Source: an uncultured Altererythrobacter sp.
GTDB taxonomy: Bacteria > Pseudomonadota > Alphaproteobacteria > Sphingomonadales > Sphingomonadaceae
Direction of reading: 5' to 3'
Assembly (NCBI GenBank): GCA_938009055.1
Contig: CALLIO010000331.1
Span: 1 to 13,235, forward strand
DNA: 13,235 nucleotides
A program made the position numbers and the translations under genes. The notes beneath the pieces are model-generated. The model saw only the letters and a list, made by a program, of their open reading frames with translations. It was not told the DNA's origin and did no database searches. Positions 1-6,472 of the stretch are shown in pieces (within the stretch, counting starts at the first letter, position 1; each line of letters opens with the position of its first letter).

Positions 1-309
1 CGCATCCGGCGCCGCTCTAAAGACCGCATCATGCTCAACCGCGCTGACAATGCGGCGCTCAGCCTTGCAGCGATTGAGCGCGATCCAAAGCGCTTCGCTC
101 GCCCCGCTTGTAAAGATCAGCTCACCCGGCCAATCAAGCGCCCGTTTGATCCGCTCACGCGCATCTTCCAGCGCCGCCTTGGCTGCCCGCCCCTCGCCAT
201 GCGGGGAAGACGGATTTGCCCAGATCGCAAAGCCTTCCTCCATCGCCACGCGCGCTTCTGGCCGCAGCGGGCTAGTGGCTGCATGATCAAGATAAATGCG
301 TGTCGAAAT
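1..309 (-). CDS. cysteine desulfurase (class V aminotransferase), N-terminal part, cut by window edge
   Basis: This is a PLP enzyme of the NifS/IscS/SufS family, which takes sulfur from cysteine for Fe-S cluster and thiocofactor synthesis in the cytosol. The minus-strand reading gives IYLDHAATSPLRPEARVAM near the start, then NPSSPHGEGRAAKAAL, LIFTSGASEALWIAL and AVEHDAVF. These match the opening family blocks (YLDHAATTP, NPSS.H..G, TSGATE, EH.AV). The PLP lysine and active-site cysteine would lie beyond the window. Family homology starts at about position 297, and no ATG, GTG or TTG lies close upstream in frame. The nearest are TTG at 372, GTG at 378 and ATG at 387, and all would add an unconserved stretch. 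I placed the end at an in-frame ATT (309-307, giving STRIYLDH) as the best fit, but this start is uncertain. The family call is strong; the subtype (IscS, SufS or NifS) cannot be told. Confidence 0.85.
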   Translation of the reverse strand, partial: MSTRIYLDHAATSPLRPEARVAMEEGFAIWANPSSPHGEGRAAKAALEDARERIKRALDWPGELIFTSGASEALWIALNRCKAERRIVSAVEHDAVFRAAPDA

Positions 310-328
310 GGCCCAAAGCTCACAAATA

Positions 329-356
329 TTGCGATTTACTGCGCTTTGCCTATATA
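329..356 (+). promoter_or_regulatory. putative sigma-70-type promoter for the alpha/beta hydrolase
   Basis: A -35-like TTGCGA (329-334) is followed after 16 bp by a -10-like TATATA (351-356). A transcript would start near 363, about 55 nt before the hydrolase ATG. The site lies between two divergent genes. It would sit inside the cysteine desulfurase gene if that gene began at one of its upstream ATG/GTG/TTG codons. This call rests on the motif only. Confidence 0.45.
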
Positions 357-417
357 GCGCGCCTCTCCCCAACGCCACCCGGCGCATGGGCATCACAGTT
401 TCTGACAGGTCTTTTTC

Positions 418-1074
418 ATGCCATCCGTCATTTTTCCCGGTCCCGAGGGCCGTCTCGAAGGTCGCTTCACTCCTCCGCCACGCCCGCGCGCGCCTGTGGC
501 TATGATCCTGCATCCGCACCCAGAAGGCGGCGGCACGATGAACGACCGGATTGTGCAGCGCATGTATAAAACCTTTGCCGATCGCGGCTTTGCGGTTTTG
601 CGCTTCAACTTTCGCGGAGTGGGCCGCAGCCAAGGCAGCTTCGACAATGGTATTGGCGAGCTTTCCGATGCCGCCGCAGCGCTCGATTGGGTGCAATCCA
701 TCCATGCAGAGGCGCAAACCACATGGGTCGCGGGCTACAGCTTTGGCGCGCTGATCGGTATGCAATTGTTGATGCGCCGCCCCGAAGTGCGCGGCTTTAT
801 CTCGGTCGCGCCGCCTGCCAACATGTATGACTTCAGCTTCCTCGCGCCGTGCCCTGCATCGGGCATCTTCATCCAAGGAGCCGCGGACACGGTTGTGCAG
901 CCATCAGCGGTTCAAAAGCTGGTCGACAAATTGCGCACCCAAAAGCACATCACAATCCATCACGAAGAGATCCCCCGCGCGAACCATTTCTTCGAGAATG
1001 AAACCGAAGATTTGATGGGTTCGGTCGACAATTATCTCGACTTCAGGCTCTCCCCAGACTGCCCAATCACATGA
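418..1074 (+). CDS. alpha/beta hydrolase (COG2945-like small serine hydrolase)
   Basis: This is a 218-residue cytosolic alpha/beta-hydrolase without a signal peptide. The nucleophile elbow GYSFG places Ser108. D157 in QGAADTVV is the likely acid and H190 in RANHFF the likely base. The HPHPEGGGT stretch (32-40) after the first core strand and the RGVGRSQG loop (66-73) are typical of the COG2945 subgroup and help form the oxyanion region. The length fits this short, lidless group. The ATG is preceded by a CAGG at 405-408 as a modest ribosome site. The substrate is unknown: members are annotated as esterases or dienelactone-hydrolase-like enzymes without a firm reaction. It is transcribed away from the cysteine desulfurase gene. 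Its neighbours do not fix its role. Confidence 0.88.
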   Translation: MPSVIFPGPEGRLEGRFTPPPRPRAPVAMILHPHPEGGGTMNDRIVQRMYKTFADRGFAVLRFNFRGVGRSQGSFDNGIGELSDAAAALDWVQSIHAEAQTTWVAGYSFGALIGMQLLMRRPEVRGFISVAPPANMYDFSFLAPCPASGIFIQGAADTVVQPSAVQKLVDKLRTQKHITIHHEEIPRANHFFENETEDLMGSVDNYLDFRLSPDCPIT

Positions 1075-1082
1075 TTTTTCAT

Positions 1083-1118
1083 CGCCGTTTTCCCTCGTGA
1101 ATTGAAGGGATTACGGCG
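1083..1118. repeat. imperfect inverted repeat after the hydrolase gene
   Basis: The arms CGCCGTTTTCCCT (1083-1095) and AGGGATTACGGCG (1106-1118) pair over 11 of 13 positions, with a 2x2 TT/TT internal mismatch and a 10-nt loop. It begins 8 nt after the hydrolase stop codon. No T-run follows it, so it is not a classical terminator, though it may stabilise or end the upstream transcript. The right arm runs into a direct repeat GGCGCTT (1115-1121 and 1126-1132), whose 11-bp period is about one helical turn. Confidence 0.6.
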
Positions 1119-1131
1119 CTTGATTGGCGCT

Positions 1132-1172
1132 TAAGTCCTGAAAAGAAACGCGAAAGTTCTTTGTGGGACTTA
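1132..1172. repeat. long hairpin upstream of the TonB-like gene
   Basis: Arms 1132-1147 and 1157-1172 can pair over 16 positions with a single A-G mismatch and two G-U wobbles, around a 9-nt loop. The outer block is TAAGTCC with GGACTTA and the inner block AAAGAA with TTCTTT. The 3' arm overlaps a possible -35 element of the next gene. It could therefore act as a DNA operator, or as an RNA structure if transcription arrives from upstream. I do not recognise it as a known family. Confidence 0.65.
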
Positions 1173-1188
1173 CGTGATAGTATATCAT
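1161..1188 (+). promoter_or_regulatory. possible promoter for the TonB-like gene
   Basis: TTGTGG (1161-1166) is separated by 16 bp from TATCAT (1183-1188). This would start a transcript near 1195 with a leader of about 70 nt. The -35 lies in the right arm of the hairpin at 1132-1172. The match to consensus is only moderate. Confidence 0.3.
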
Positions 1189-1246
1189 TCCTCTTATGCC
1201 GCCTGAATAGACCGGCAAACGGCATCCTTGGCGGCACACACGTGAC

Positions 1247-1254
1247 GAGAGGAG
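1247..1254 (+). promoter_or_regulatory. ribosome binding site fixing the tonB start
   Basis: GAGAGGAG lies 8 nt before the ATG at 1263. It makes that ATG the start, in preference to any in-frame codon in the leader upstream. Confidence 0.85.
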
Positions 1255-1262
1255 TGCACAAG

Positions 1263-1967
1263 ATGGCATATGCAGACGCGTTAAATACGCGCGACCGCAG
1301 CAAGAGTATTGCTGGCGTTGTCGCGGTTCATGCAGGCGTTGTTGGACTTTTGATGGTCGGGCTAACGGTAACAGTGGTTCCCACCCCCAAGCCTGACGAT
1401 GACGGATTGGTCGTTACCCCGATTAAGCCTCCACCCCCACCGATAGTTGATCCACCGGTCCAGCGGCCCAAAGACCCGCCCAAGCCGCCCGATGTTTTCG
1501 CGCCCCCGCGACCGGTCGATCCCCCAAACACCCCGCCGATCACTGGCACAGTTCCCGATCCCGGCCCGATCACTCCCCCTGATCCTGGCCCAGTCGGTCC
1601 GATTGCTGGCACTGGAACGGGTTCTGGCACCAGCATCGCTAAACCGCTGCCCACCCCAACGCCGCTGTTCGATCCGATTGCAGCCGCGCCCCGCAATGAT
1701 CCGGGTTCTTGGCTGCGGGATCGCGACTACAAATCCACCTGGATACGCCAAGAGATGACCGGCACAGCGCGCTTTACCCTGGGCATCAATACCAAGGGCC
1801 GCGTAACAGATTGCACCATCACCCGCTCAACCGGGCACGGCGCATTGGATGCTGCAACTTGCAGGCTCATCAGCAAGCGCGCTCGGTTCGAACCGGCCCG
1901 TGACAGCGATGGTCTTGTGACAAGCGGAAGCTATTCCAGCTCGATCAAATGGGTCTTGCCGGACTAA
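1263..1967 (+). CDS. energy transducer TonB-family protein
   Basis: This is a 234-residue inner-membrane protein of TonB architecture. It has a short cytosolic N-terminus, one transmembrane helix (about 16-39), and a periplasmic proline-rich spacer (about 40-140) with PPPPP and PDPGP repeats. A C-terminal TonB domain (about 155-234) follows, with the usual block FTLGINTKGRVTDC...STGHGALDAATC...ARFEPA. Such proteins carry energy from the ExbB-ExbD proton channel to outer-membrane TonB-dependent receptors. No exbB or exbD gene or receptor is next to it, so its partners must lie elsewhere. C184 and C200 in the C-terminal domain could form a disulfide. The start is set by the strong GAGAGGAG site. 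It could serve a specialised receptor rather than be the main TonB. Confidence 0.85.
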   Translation: MAYADALNTRDRSKSIAGVVAVHAGVVGLLMVGLTVTVVPTPKPDDDGLVVTPIKPPPPPIVDPPVQRPKDPPKPPDVFAPPRPVDPPNTPPITGTVPDPGPITPPDPGPVGPIAGTGTGSGTSIAKPLPTPTPLFDPIAAAPRNDPGSWLRDRDYKSTWIRQEMTGTARFTLGINTKGRVTDCTITRSTGHGALDAATCRLISKRARFEPARDSDGLVTSGSYSSSIKWVLPD

Positions 1968-1979
1968 ACTGAGAGGGTT

Positions 1980-2252
1980 TTAATCCTCGATCTGATCGAC
2001 CGGCGCATCGCCGCTTGCATCGGGCACAGTCCAGATCGCAATATTGCCGATCATTATGAGCGCGAGCAGAGCCATCAATGCGGCCTGCTTGCGCTCTTTT
2101 TTGTAGACCCACAAAAAGCCTGCTCCCGCCAAAAGCGCGAAGGCGGCCAGCATCATGATAGAAAGCGTAATATTCACGAGCGCCGTATTAGCCGCGCTGC
2201 GGCGGATAGGAAAGCGCCTTTGGCCATCGGGCCCAAGCTGCGCGTTTGACAC
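1980..2252 (-). CDS. small two-helix membrane protein of unknown function
   Basis: This is a 90-residue frame from a GTG at 2252. It shows two hydrophobic helices (about 27-50 and 56-75) joined by a basic turn KKERKQ, then an acidic tail ending DQIED. The inner turn rich in Lys and Arg suggests both ends face the periplasm. The first 25 residues are polar, unlike a membrane protein start, and the GTG has no clear ribosome site. An internal GTG at 2177 would give a 65-residue protein starting just before the first helix (NITLSIMMLAA), and it would leave more room for promoters of the divergent DUF885 gene. It ends 12 bp from the convergent tonB gene. I know no function for it. Confidence 0.6.
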   Translation of the reverse strand: MSNAQLGPDGQRRFPIRRSAANTALVNITLSIMMLAAFALLAGAGFLWVYKKERKQAALMALLALIMIGNIAIWTVPDASGDAPVDQIED

Positions 2253-2281
2253 TGGACAATGCGCGCGTCACACATTGGCGC

Positions 2282-4171
2282 ATGACCCATGCACGCAAGA
2301 CCAGCATTTCGCGCCGTCAGGCTCTTACCACAATCGGCAAAGGGCTTGGCGGGGTTTCCGCCATTGCGCTGCTGCCAGCCTGCGCAGCCCAGCCCGCGCC
2401 ATCGCCGCTTTCAATTAGCCCACCTCCTCCGCCTTACGTCGACAAAGCGGCTGTTTCTGCGACCAACGCAATGCTGGAAAAAGTGGCCTATAATTTGCTC
2501 GGCCACCAACCCGAACGGGCGACAGGGGCAGGCGTTGATACTGGCGCGCACGCGGCATTACGCGGCAAATTGGAAGACAAGTCGCAAGCCGGACGAAACG
2601 CTCTCGCTGCAACAATGCGCGCCGATCTCCAACGGGTTCGCAGCTGGTCGCGCCAAGACCTTGACGCGGAGACTGTCACTAATCTTGATGTGGTGGAAAG
2701 CGGGTACAAGCTCGCGCTTGACGGAATGGCTTTGCCATACGGTCACACACCCATCGGCAGCTGGCAGACCAACCCCTATTTGGTGATCCAGAACTGCGGC
2801 ACTTACATCAATATGCAGCGTTTCTTCAGCGCGGGCGTTCCGCTCAACACGCCAGATGATGTGGGCTATTATACCCAGCGTCTGGCGGCGCTTCCCGATG
2901 TTTTGAACGGCGAGCTGGAGCGCATGAAAGTCGCGCGCGCGATGGGCGTTGTTGCACCGGATTTCCTGCTCGACAAAGCCATCCCGCAATTGAAGAACAC
3001 ATTGCTCGACGCGATGAAAGGCGGCGCTTTGCTGGCTCCGCTCGAGGGCCTGCCAATCGCTGCTGACACCGTTGCCGAGGCGAAAGAGATCATTACCGGT
3101 CAAGTGGCGCCTGCGCTCGAGGCACAGCTCGCCGAGCTTTATACCTTGCGCAAAGAGGCCAAGGGCAATCCGGGAATGTGGGCCCAACCGCAAGGCGATG
3201 AGTGGTATGCCTGGGCCCTGCGTTCCAGCACAACAACAACACTGACGCCTGACGAGGTTCACAACCAAGGGTTAGAAGAACTCGCTTCGCTCCACGCGCA
3301 GATGGACCCAATCCTGAAAGAAATCGGTTACACCACGGGCACGGTTGGCGAGCGCATGCAGGGCCTATCGCAAGACCCGCGCTACAAATTTGCTGAAGGT
3401 GACAAGGGGCGCGAGGAAATCTTCGCCTTCATTGATGAGCGCATCGAATGGATCAAGGCGCAGATGCCGCGTGCCTTCAACACGCTCGTCGATCCCAATA
3501 TGGAAGTGCGCCGCATTCCGATTAACGAAGAAGCGGGCGCACCGGGTGCCTATGGCGGCGCGGGCAGCAAGGATGGCACGATCCCCGGGCGGTTCTGGAT
3601 CAATCTGCGCACCACGGACCTTCACCGCAAATATGATCTGGCGGATTTGACCTATCACGAGGCGATCCCCGGCCATGTGTGGGAGGGCGAATATTCCAAC
3701 CGTCTGCCGCTGATCCGCTCAATCCTTGCGTTCAATCCGTTTAGCGAAGGCTGGGCGCTTTATGGCGAACAATTGGCCGATGAGTTGGGCGCTTATGATG
3801 ATTTCAAGGTCGGACGGCTTGGCTATCTGCAATCCCTCGCCTTCCGCGCTTGCCGCATGGTGGTCGACACTGGCCTTCACTCCAAACGCTGGAGCCGCGA
3901 GCGCGCGGTGCAATTCTTTGTCGAGCGCAATGGGTCCAAACGCGAAGAGGTCGAGAGCGAGGTCGACCGCTATTGCAGCTGGCCCGGACAAGCGACAGGC
4001 TACAAATTGGGCCATTCACGGATCGTCGAATTGCGACAGAAAGCCGCGCGTGAACTGGGTGCTTCTTACGACATGAAAGCGTTTAACGATGCTGTGATCC
4101 TAGGCGGCAATGCGCCGATGGATGTGCTGGCGAAGAATGTTGAGCGATATGTGGCGAGCGCAAGACTCTAG
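2282..4171 (+). CDS. DUF885-family protein, predicted Tat-exported lipoprotein
   Basis: This is a 629-residue protein that begins with a twin-arginine signal (S10-R11-R12-Q-A-L) and a hydrophobic stretch. A lipobox-like L31-P-A-C34 follows, so it is probably folded in the cytosol, exported by Tat and lipid-anchored. The body matches the DUF885 family, whose hallmark is the metal-site-like H459-E-A-I-P-G-H465 followed by NPFSEGWALYGEQL with E489. This resembles zinc peptidase geometry, and family members are usually labelled uncharacterised or peptidase-like. Full length is normal for the family. I chose the ATG at 2282 because it puts the RR motif at the usual position. A TTG at 2246 would add 12 residues. 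There is no good ribosome site before the ATG. Catalysis is inferred, not shown. Confidence 0.85.
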   Translation: MTHARKTSISRRQALTTIGKGLGGVSAIALLPACAAQPAPSPLSISPPPPPYVDKAAVSATNAMLEKVAYNLLGHQPERATGAGVDTGAHAALRGKLEDKSQAGRNALAATMRADLQRVRSWSRQDLDAETVTNLDVVESGYKLALDGMALPYGHTPIGSWQTNPYLVIQNCGTYINMQRFFSAGVPLNTPDDVGYYTQRLAALPDVLNGELERMKVARAMGVVAPDFLLDKAIPQLKNTLLDAMKGGALLAPLEGLPIAADTVAEAKEIITGQVAPALEAQLAELYTLRKEAKGNPGMWAQPQGDEWYAWALRSSTTTTLTPDEVHNQGLEELASLHAQMDPILKEIGYTTGTVGERMQGLSQDPRYKFAEGDKGREEIFAFIDERIEWIKAQMPRAFNTLVDPNMEVRRIPINEEAGAPGAYGGAGSKDGTIPGRFWINLRTTDLHRKYDLADLTYHEAIPGHVWEGEYSNRLPLIRSILAFNPFSEGWALYGEQLADELGAYDDFKVGRLGYLQSLAFRACRMVVDTGLHSKRWSRERAVQFFVERNGSKREEVESEVDRYCSWPGQATGYKLGHSRIVELRQKAARELGASYDMKAFNDAVILGGNAPMDVLAKNVERYVASARL

Positions 4172-4192
4172 CTCACTCAGGCAAGCTTGGCC

Positions 4193-4222
4193 TTGATTAC
4201 AACGGAATAACCAGATTATTAT
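4193..4222 (+). promoter_or_regulatory. putative promoter for the HExxH-repeat protein gene
   Basis: TTGATT (4193-4198), an 18-bp spacer and TATTAT (4217-4222) form a fair sigma-70-like promoter in an AT-richer patch. Transcription would begin around 4229, so the inverted repeat at 4227-4247 would lie at the very 5' end of the message. Confidence 0.45.
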
Positions 4223-4226
4223 CGCG

Positions 4227-4247
4227 CAAGTATTTGGGAAATACTTG
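4227..4247. repeat. perfect 9-bp inverted repeat before a TTG-start gene
   Basis: CAAGTATTT (4227-4235) and AAATACTTG (4239-4247) are exact reverse complements around GGG. The right arm ends on the first G of the putative ribosome site GGGGGA (4247-4252). The position just after a predicted -10 fits either a repressor operator or a 5' RNA hairpin that affects translation. No T-run follows, so it is not a terminator. Confidence 0.75.
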
Positions 4248-4260
4248 GGGGATTGACGCT

Positions 4261-5901
4261 TTGGATACGCGCTTGGCAGAATGGGGCAGTCGATTTCTAT
4301 TGGTGCTGGCTCTTTTCGCACTACCCAGCACCCCCGCACTGGCAGAATGGCACAGGGCAGAAAGCGACCGTTTCGTCATTTATTCCAACAGCCGCCCCGA
4401 TGATCTAAAAGAATTTGGACAAATGCTCGAACGCTTTCACGCCGCGATGGCGTTGGAAAGCGGACGCGATATTCCCGTGCCAAGCCCATCGAGCAGACTC
4501 ACCGTCTATATGGTTGGCAGCCGCGATAATCTGAGCAAGATTTACGGCCCAGGCGGCGCAAATGTTGGCGGCTTCTATATCGCGCGGGCCGAAGGATCGG
4601 TCACCTTTGTGCCCAACATCAAGATAGGCGGGCAAGATGCCGGCCGAGGGACAACCGGCACGCGCCGCAATCGCTCGTCCAATCAAGGTGCGGTCAGCGG
4701 AACCTTGTCGATCCTTCTCCACGAATATGCCCATCACTTTCTGATCGGATCATCACGCCACGCGATGCCGCGCTGGCTAAGCGAAGGGGCCGCTGAATAT
4801 TTCTCAGCCGCACGTTTCAATGGAGATGGTTCGGTTGATATCGGCCTGCCCAACAATGAGCGCGCTTATGAGATCAGCCAGGCTGCCCAAGTGCCCTTGG
4901 ACGAGTTGCTGGATTACGAGCTTTATCTGAAAAACCGCAGCTCGCGCTATGATGCCTTTTATGGCCGCAGCTGGCTGCTCTATCACTATTTGCGCTTCAG
5001 TCCGAACCGGAGCGGCCAATTGGCCCAATATTGGCAGGCGGTCGCCTCGGGCGAAAAGTCGATCGAGGCAGCAGAGCGCATTTTCGGTAATCTTGAAGAA
5101 CTGTCAGATGAGGTCAAAGCCTACGGCCGCAAACGCAATATGGCGGGCATGCGCTTTGCCAGCGGGGATGTGCGCATCGGCGCAGTGAATGTCGAAAAGC
5201 TGAGCAAAGGTCACGCGGCGATGATGGGCGTTATCCTTCGCTCCAAACGCGGTCTGCGCGAAAGCCAGACGCAAGATGTATTGCGCGATTCGCGCGCAAT
5301 TGCCGCCAACTACCCCGATGATGCAGCTGTGCTTTCGGCACTGGCAGAAGCGGAATATGATGCGGGCAATGACGCTGAAGCGATTGCAGCAGCCGACCGC
5401 GCGATAGCCGCCAATCGGCAAACAAAGAGCGCTTACGTGCAAAAGGGTTATGCGCTTTTCCGCTTGGCCAGGGACGCGGATGATGCGGGAAAAGCGGATG
5501 CCTTTGCCAAGGCGATGAAGCCCTTTGAGGCATTAAACGCGCTTGAGACCGATCATACGCAGCCGCTGATCTATTATTACCGCAGCTTTACCCAGCGCGG
5601 TGTGACCCCACCAGAAGGGGCGCGATTGGCACTGGAGCGCGCAACGCAGCTTGCACCCTTTGACAAAAGGCTGGCGATGGAAGTGGCCGCGATGAAAATG
5701 GCAGAGGGCGATCCGGTGATCGCGCACTATTTGCTCGCCCCTGTTGCAGCCAATCCGCACGGCGGTCGGCAAAGCCGTTTGGCCAGAGCGGTGATGCAAG
5801 TGTTGGAAAATGCGCCCGAGGGCAAACCGCTAAGCTTCCAGAAAATCAGAAAGCGTTGGGAAGAAGCCAATGCGAACCGCACCGATAATGTGGACGATTA
5901 G
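4261..5901 (+). CDS. exported HExxH metalloprotease-like protein with repeat-rich C-terminus
   Basis: This is a predicted 546-residue protein with a Sec-type signal peptide. It has a hydrophobic stretch at 11-23 and likely cleavage after ALA at 26-28. The N-terminal domain carries H154-E-Y-A-H158, then WLSEGAAEYF with E175 as the likely third ligand, which is the gluzincin pattern seen in DUF1570-like peptidases. The C-terminal half (about 340-500) is alanine-rich and helical with TPR-like units such as ALAEAEYDAGNDAEAI. The start is taken as TTG 4261, 8 nt after GGGGGA. A TTG at 4234 is also in frame but would lie in the inverted repeat, and there is no ATG before the signal peptide. Its substrate is unknown. 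It follows the DUF885 gene in the same direction but seems to have its own promoter. Confidence 0.78.
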   Translation: MDTRLAEWGSRFLLVLALFALPSTPALAEWHRAESDRFVIYSNSRPDDLKEFGQMLERFHAAMALESGRDIPVPSPSSRLTVYMVGSRDNLSKIYGPGGANVGGFYIARAEGSVTFVPNIKIGGQDAGRGTTGTRRNRSSNQGAVSGTLSILLHEYAHHFLIGSSRHAMPRWLSEGAAEYFSAARFNGDGSVDIGLPNNERAYEISQAAQVPLDELLDYELYLKNRSSRYDAFYGRSWLLYHYLRFSPNRSGQLAQYWQAVASGEKSIEAAERIFGNLEELSDEVKAYGRKRNMAGMRFASGDVRIGAVNVEKLSKGHAAMMGVILRSKRGLRESQTQDVLRDSRAIAANYPDDAAVLSALAEAEYDAGNDAEAIAAADRAIAANRQTKSAYVQKGYALFRLARDADDAGKADAFAKAMKPFEALNALETDHTQPLIYYYRSFTQRGVTPPEGARLALERATQLAPFDKRLAMEVAAMKMAEGDPVIAHYLLAPVAANPHGGRQSRLARAVMQVLENAPEGKPLSFQKIRKRWEEANANRTDNVDD

Positions 5902-5965
5902 ACCCGGACGAAGCTATTATGTTCAGCTGACCGCCCGGGCCCTATGGATGTATGTTTAACGGCGA

Positions 5966-6340
5966 TCAGTTTTTGCCGAACAGGCTCTTTGCCATTCCCA
6001 TCACATCATTGATCGGATTACCGTCGCCATCGCGGTCGAGCATCGAGGCGATGCCTGCCAGCGCGCCGCCTTCACCGGCCTCGCCTTGCATCTTGCCCGC
6101 AAGATCGCCCAAAGCACCTTCGCCGCCCATTTGCTCCATAATGCCGCCCAATGCGCCGGCATCAAGGCCAGTCTTTTCCGCAGCCAGTTCGATGGTATCG
6201 CCATCTTCTGCATGCGAAGCGCCCAGCGCTGCCACAGCCTTTTCAGCCATTTCTGGGTCAATGCCCACTTTCTCCGCGATCGCGGCAACGGTGTCAGGTG
6301 AACCGGATACTTGCTTCAAAATTCCGTCGAGAATGCTCAT
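5966..6340 (-). CDS. DUF937-like small protein with Asp-rich Ca-binding-like motif
   Basis: This is a 124-residue soluble protein with no signal peptide or membrane helix. The N-terminal part is helical (ILDGILKQVSGSPDTV...), the middle is glycine- and alanine-rich, and the C-terminus is LDRDGDGNPINDVMGMAKSLFG. That ending resembles DUF937-family proteins, which often close with an Asp-rich loop and an amphipathic helix. D102, D104, D106 and D112 could bind Ca, but the loop departs from a true EF-hand: Pro falls at position 8 and there is no Glu at position 12. The ATG has an excellent ribosome site AAGGAGGA (6355-6348), so it is probably well translated. It is convergent with the HExxH gene and downstream of pckA behind a terminator. 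Its function is unknown. Confidence 0.72.
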   Translation of the reverse strand: MSILDGILKQVSGSPDTVAAIAEKVGIDPEMAEKAVAALGASHAEDGDTIELAAEKTGLDAGALGGIMEQMGGEGALGDLAGKMQGEAGEGGALAGIASMLDRDGDGNPINDVMGMAKSLFGKN

Positions 6341-6398
6341 GGGGGTTTCCTCCTTGAAAATCAGATGAGTCTTGGCAGACTATCGCTGGTGTTGGAGC

Positions 6399-6426
6399 AA
6401 AAGAAAAGGCCCCGCCCAACGCCTTT
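6399..6426 (-). terminator. likely rho-independent terminator of pckA
   Basis: Read on the minus strand, AAAGGC (6426-6421) pairs with GCCTTT (6410-6405) around a 10-nt GC-rich loop and is followed by a T-rich run (TTTTCTTTT). It lies about 47 nt after the pckA stop and before the ribosome site of the DUF937-like gene. Confidence 0.65.
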
Positions 6427-6472
6427 GATGACGCCAGTACGAGGCCGCTCTCCCAATTCGAAATGTAAATTT

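Noticed and set aside
1328..1751. Long minus-strand open frames opposite the TonB-like gene, with glycine-rich predicted proteins
   Set aside because: They are mirror images of the proline-rich codons of tonB (CCN read backwards gives NGG). They have no ribosome site and no family features.
1969..1990. GAGG/CCTC mini-hairpin between the convergent tonB and small membrane protein genes
   Set aside because: The stem is only 4-5 bp with no T-run on either side, too weak to call a terminator.
4177..4192. AGGC...GCCT repeat around CAAGCTTG after the DUF885 gene
   Set aside because: The stem is four base pairs and followed by a mixed sequence. It is probably chance.
5902..5965. Gap between the convergent HExxH and DUF937-like genes searched for a bidirectional terminator
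   Set aside because: Only short AGCT and CCCGGG palindromes are visible, with no stem plus T-run.
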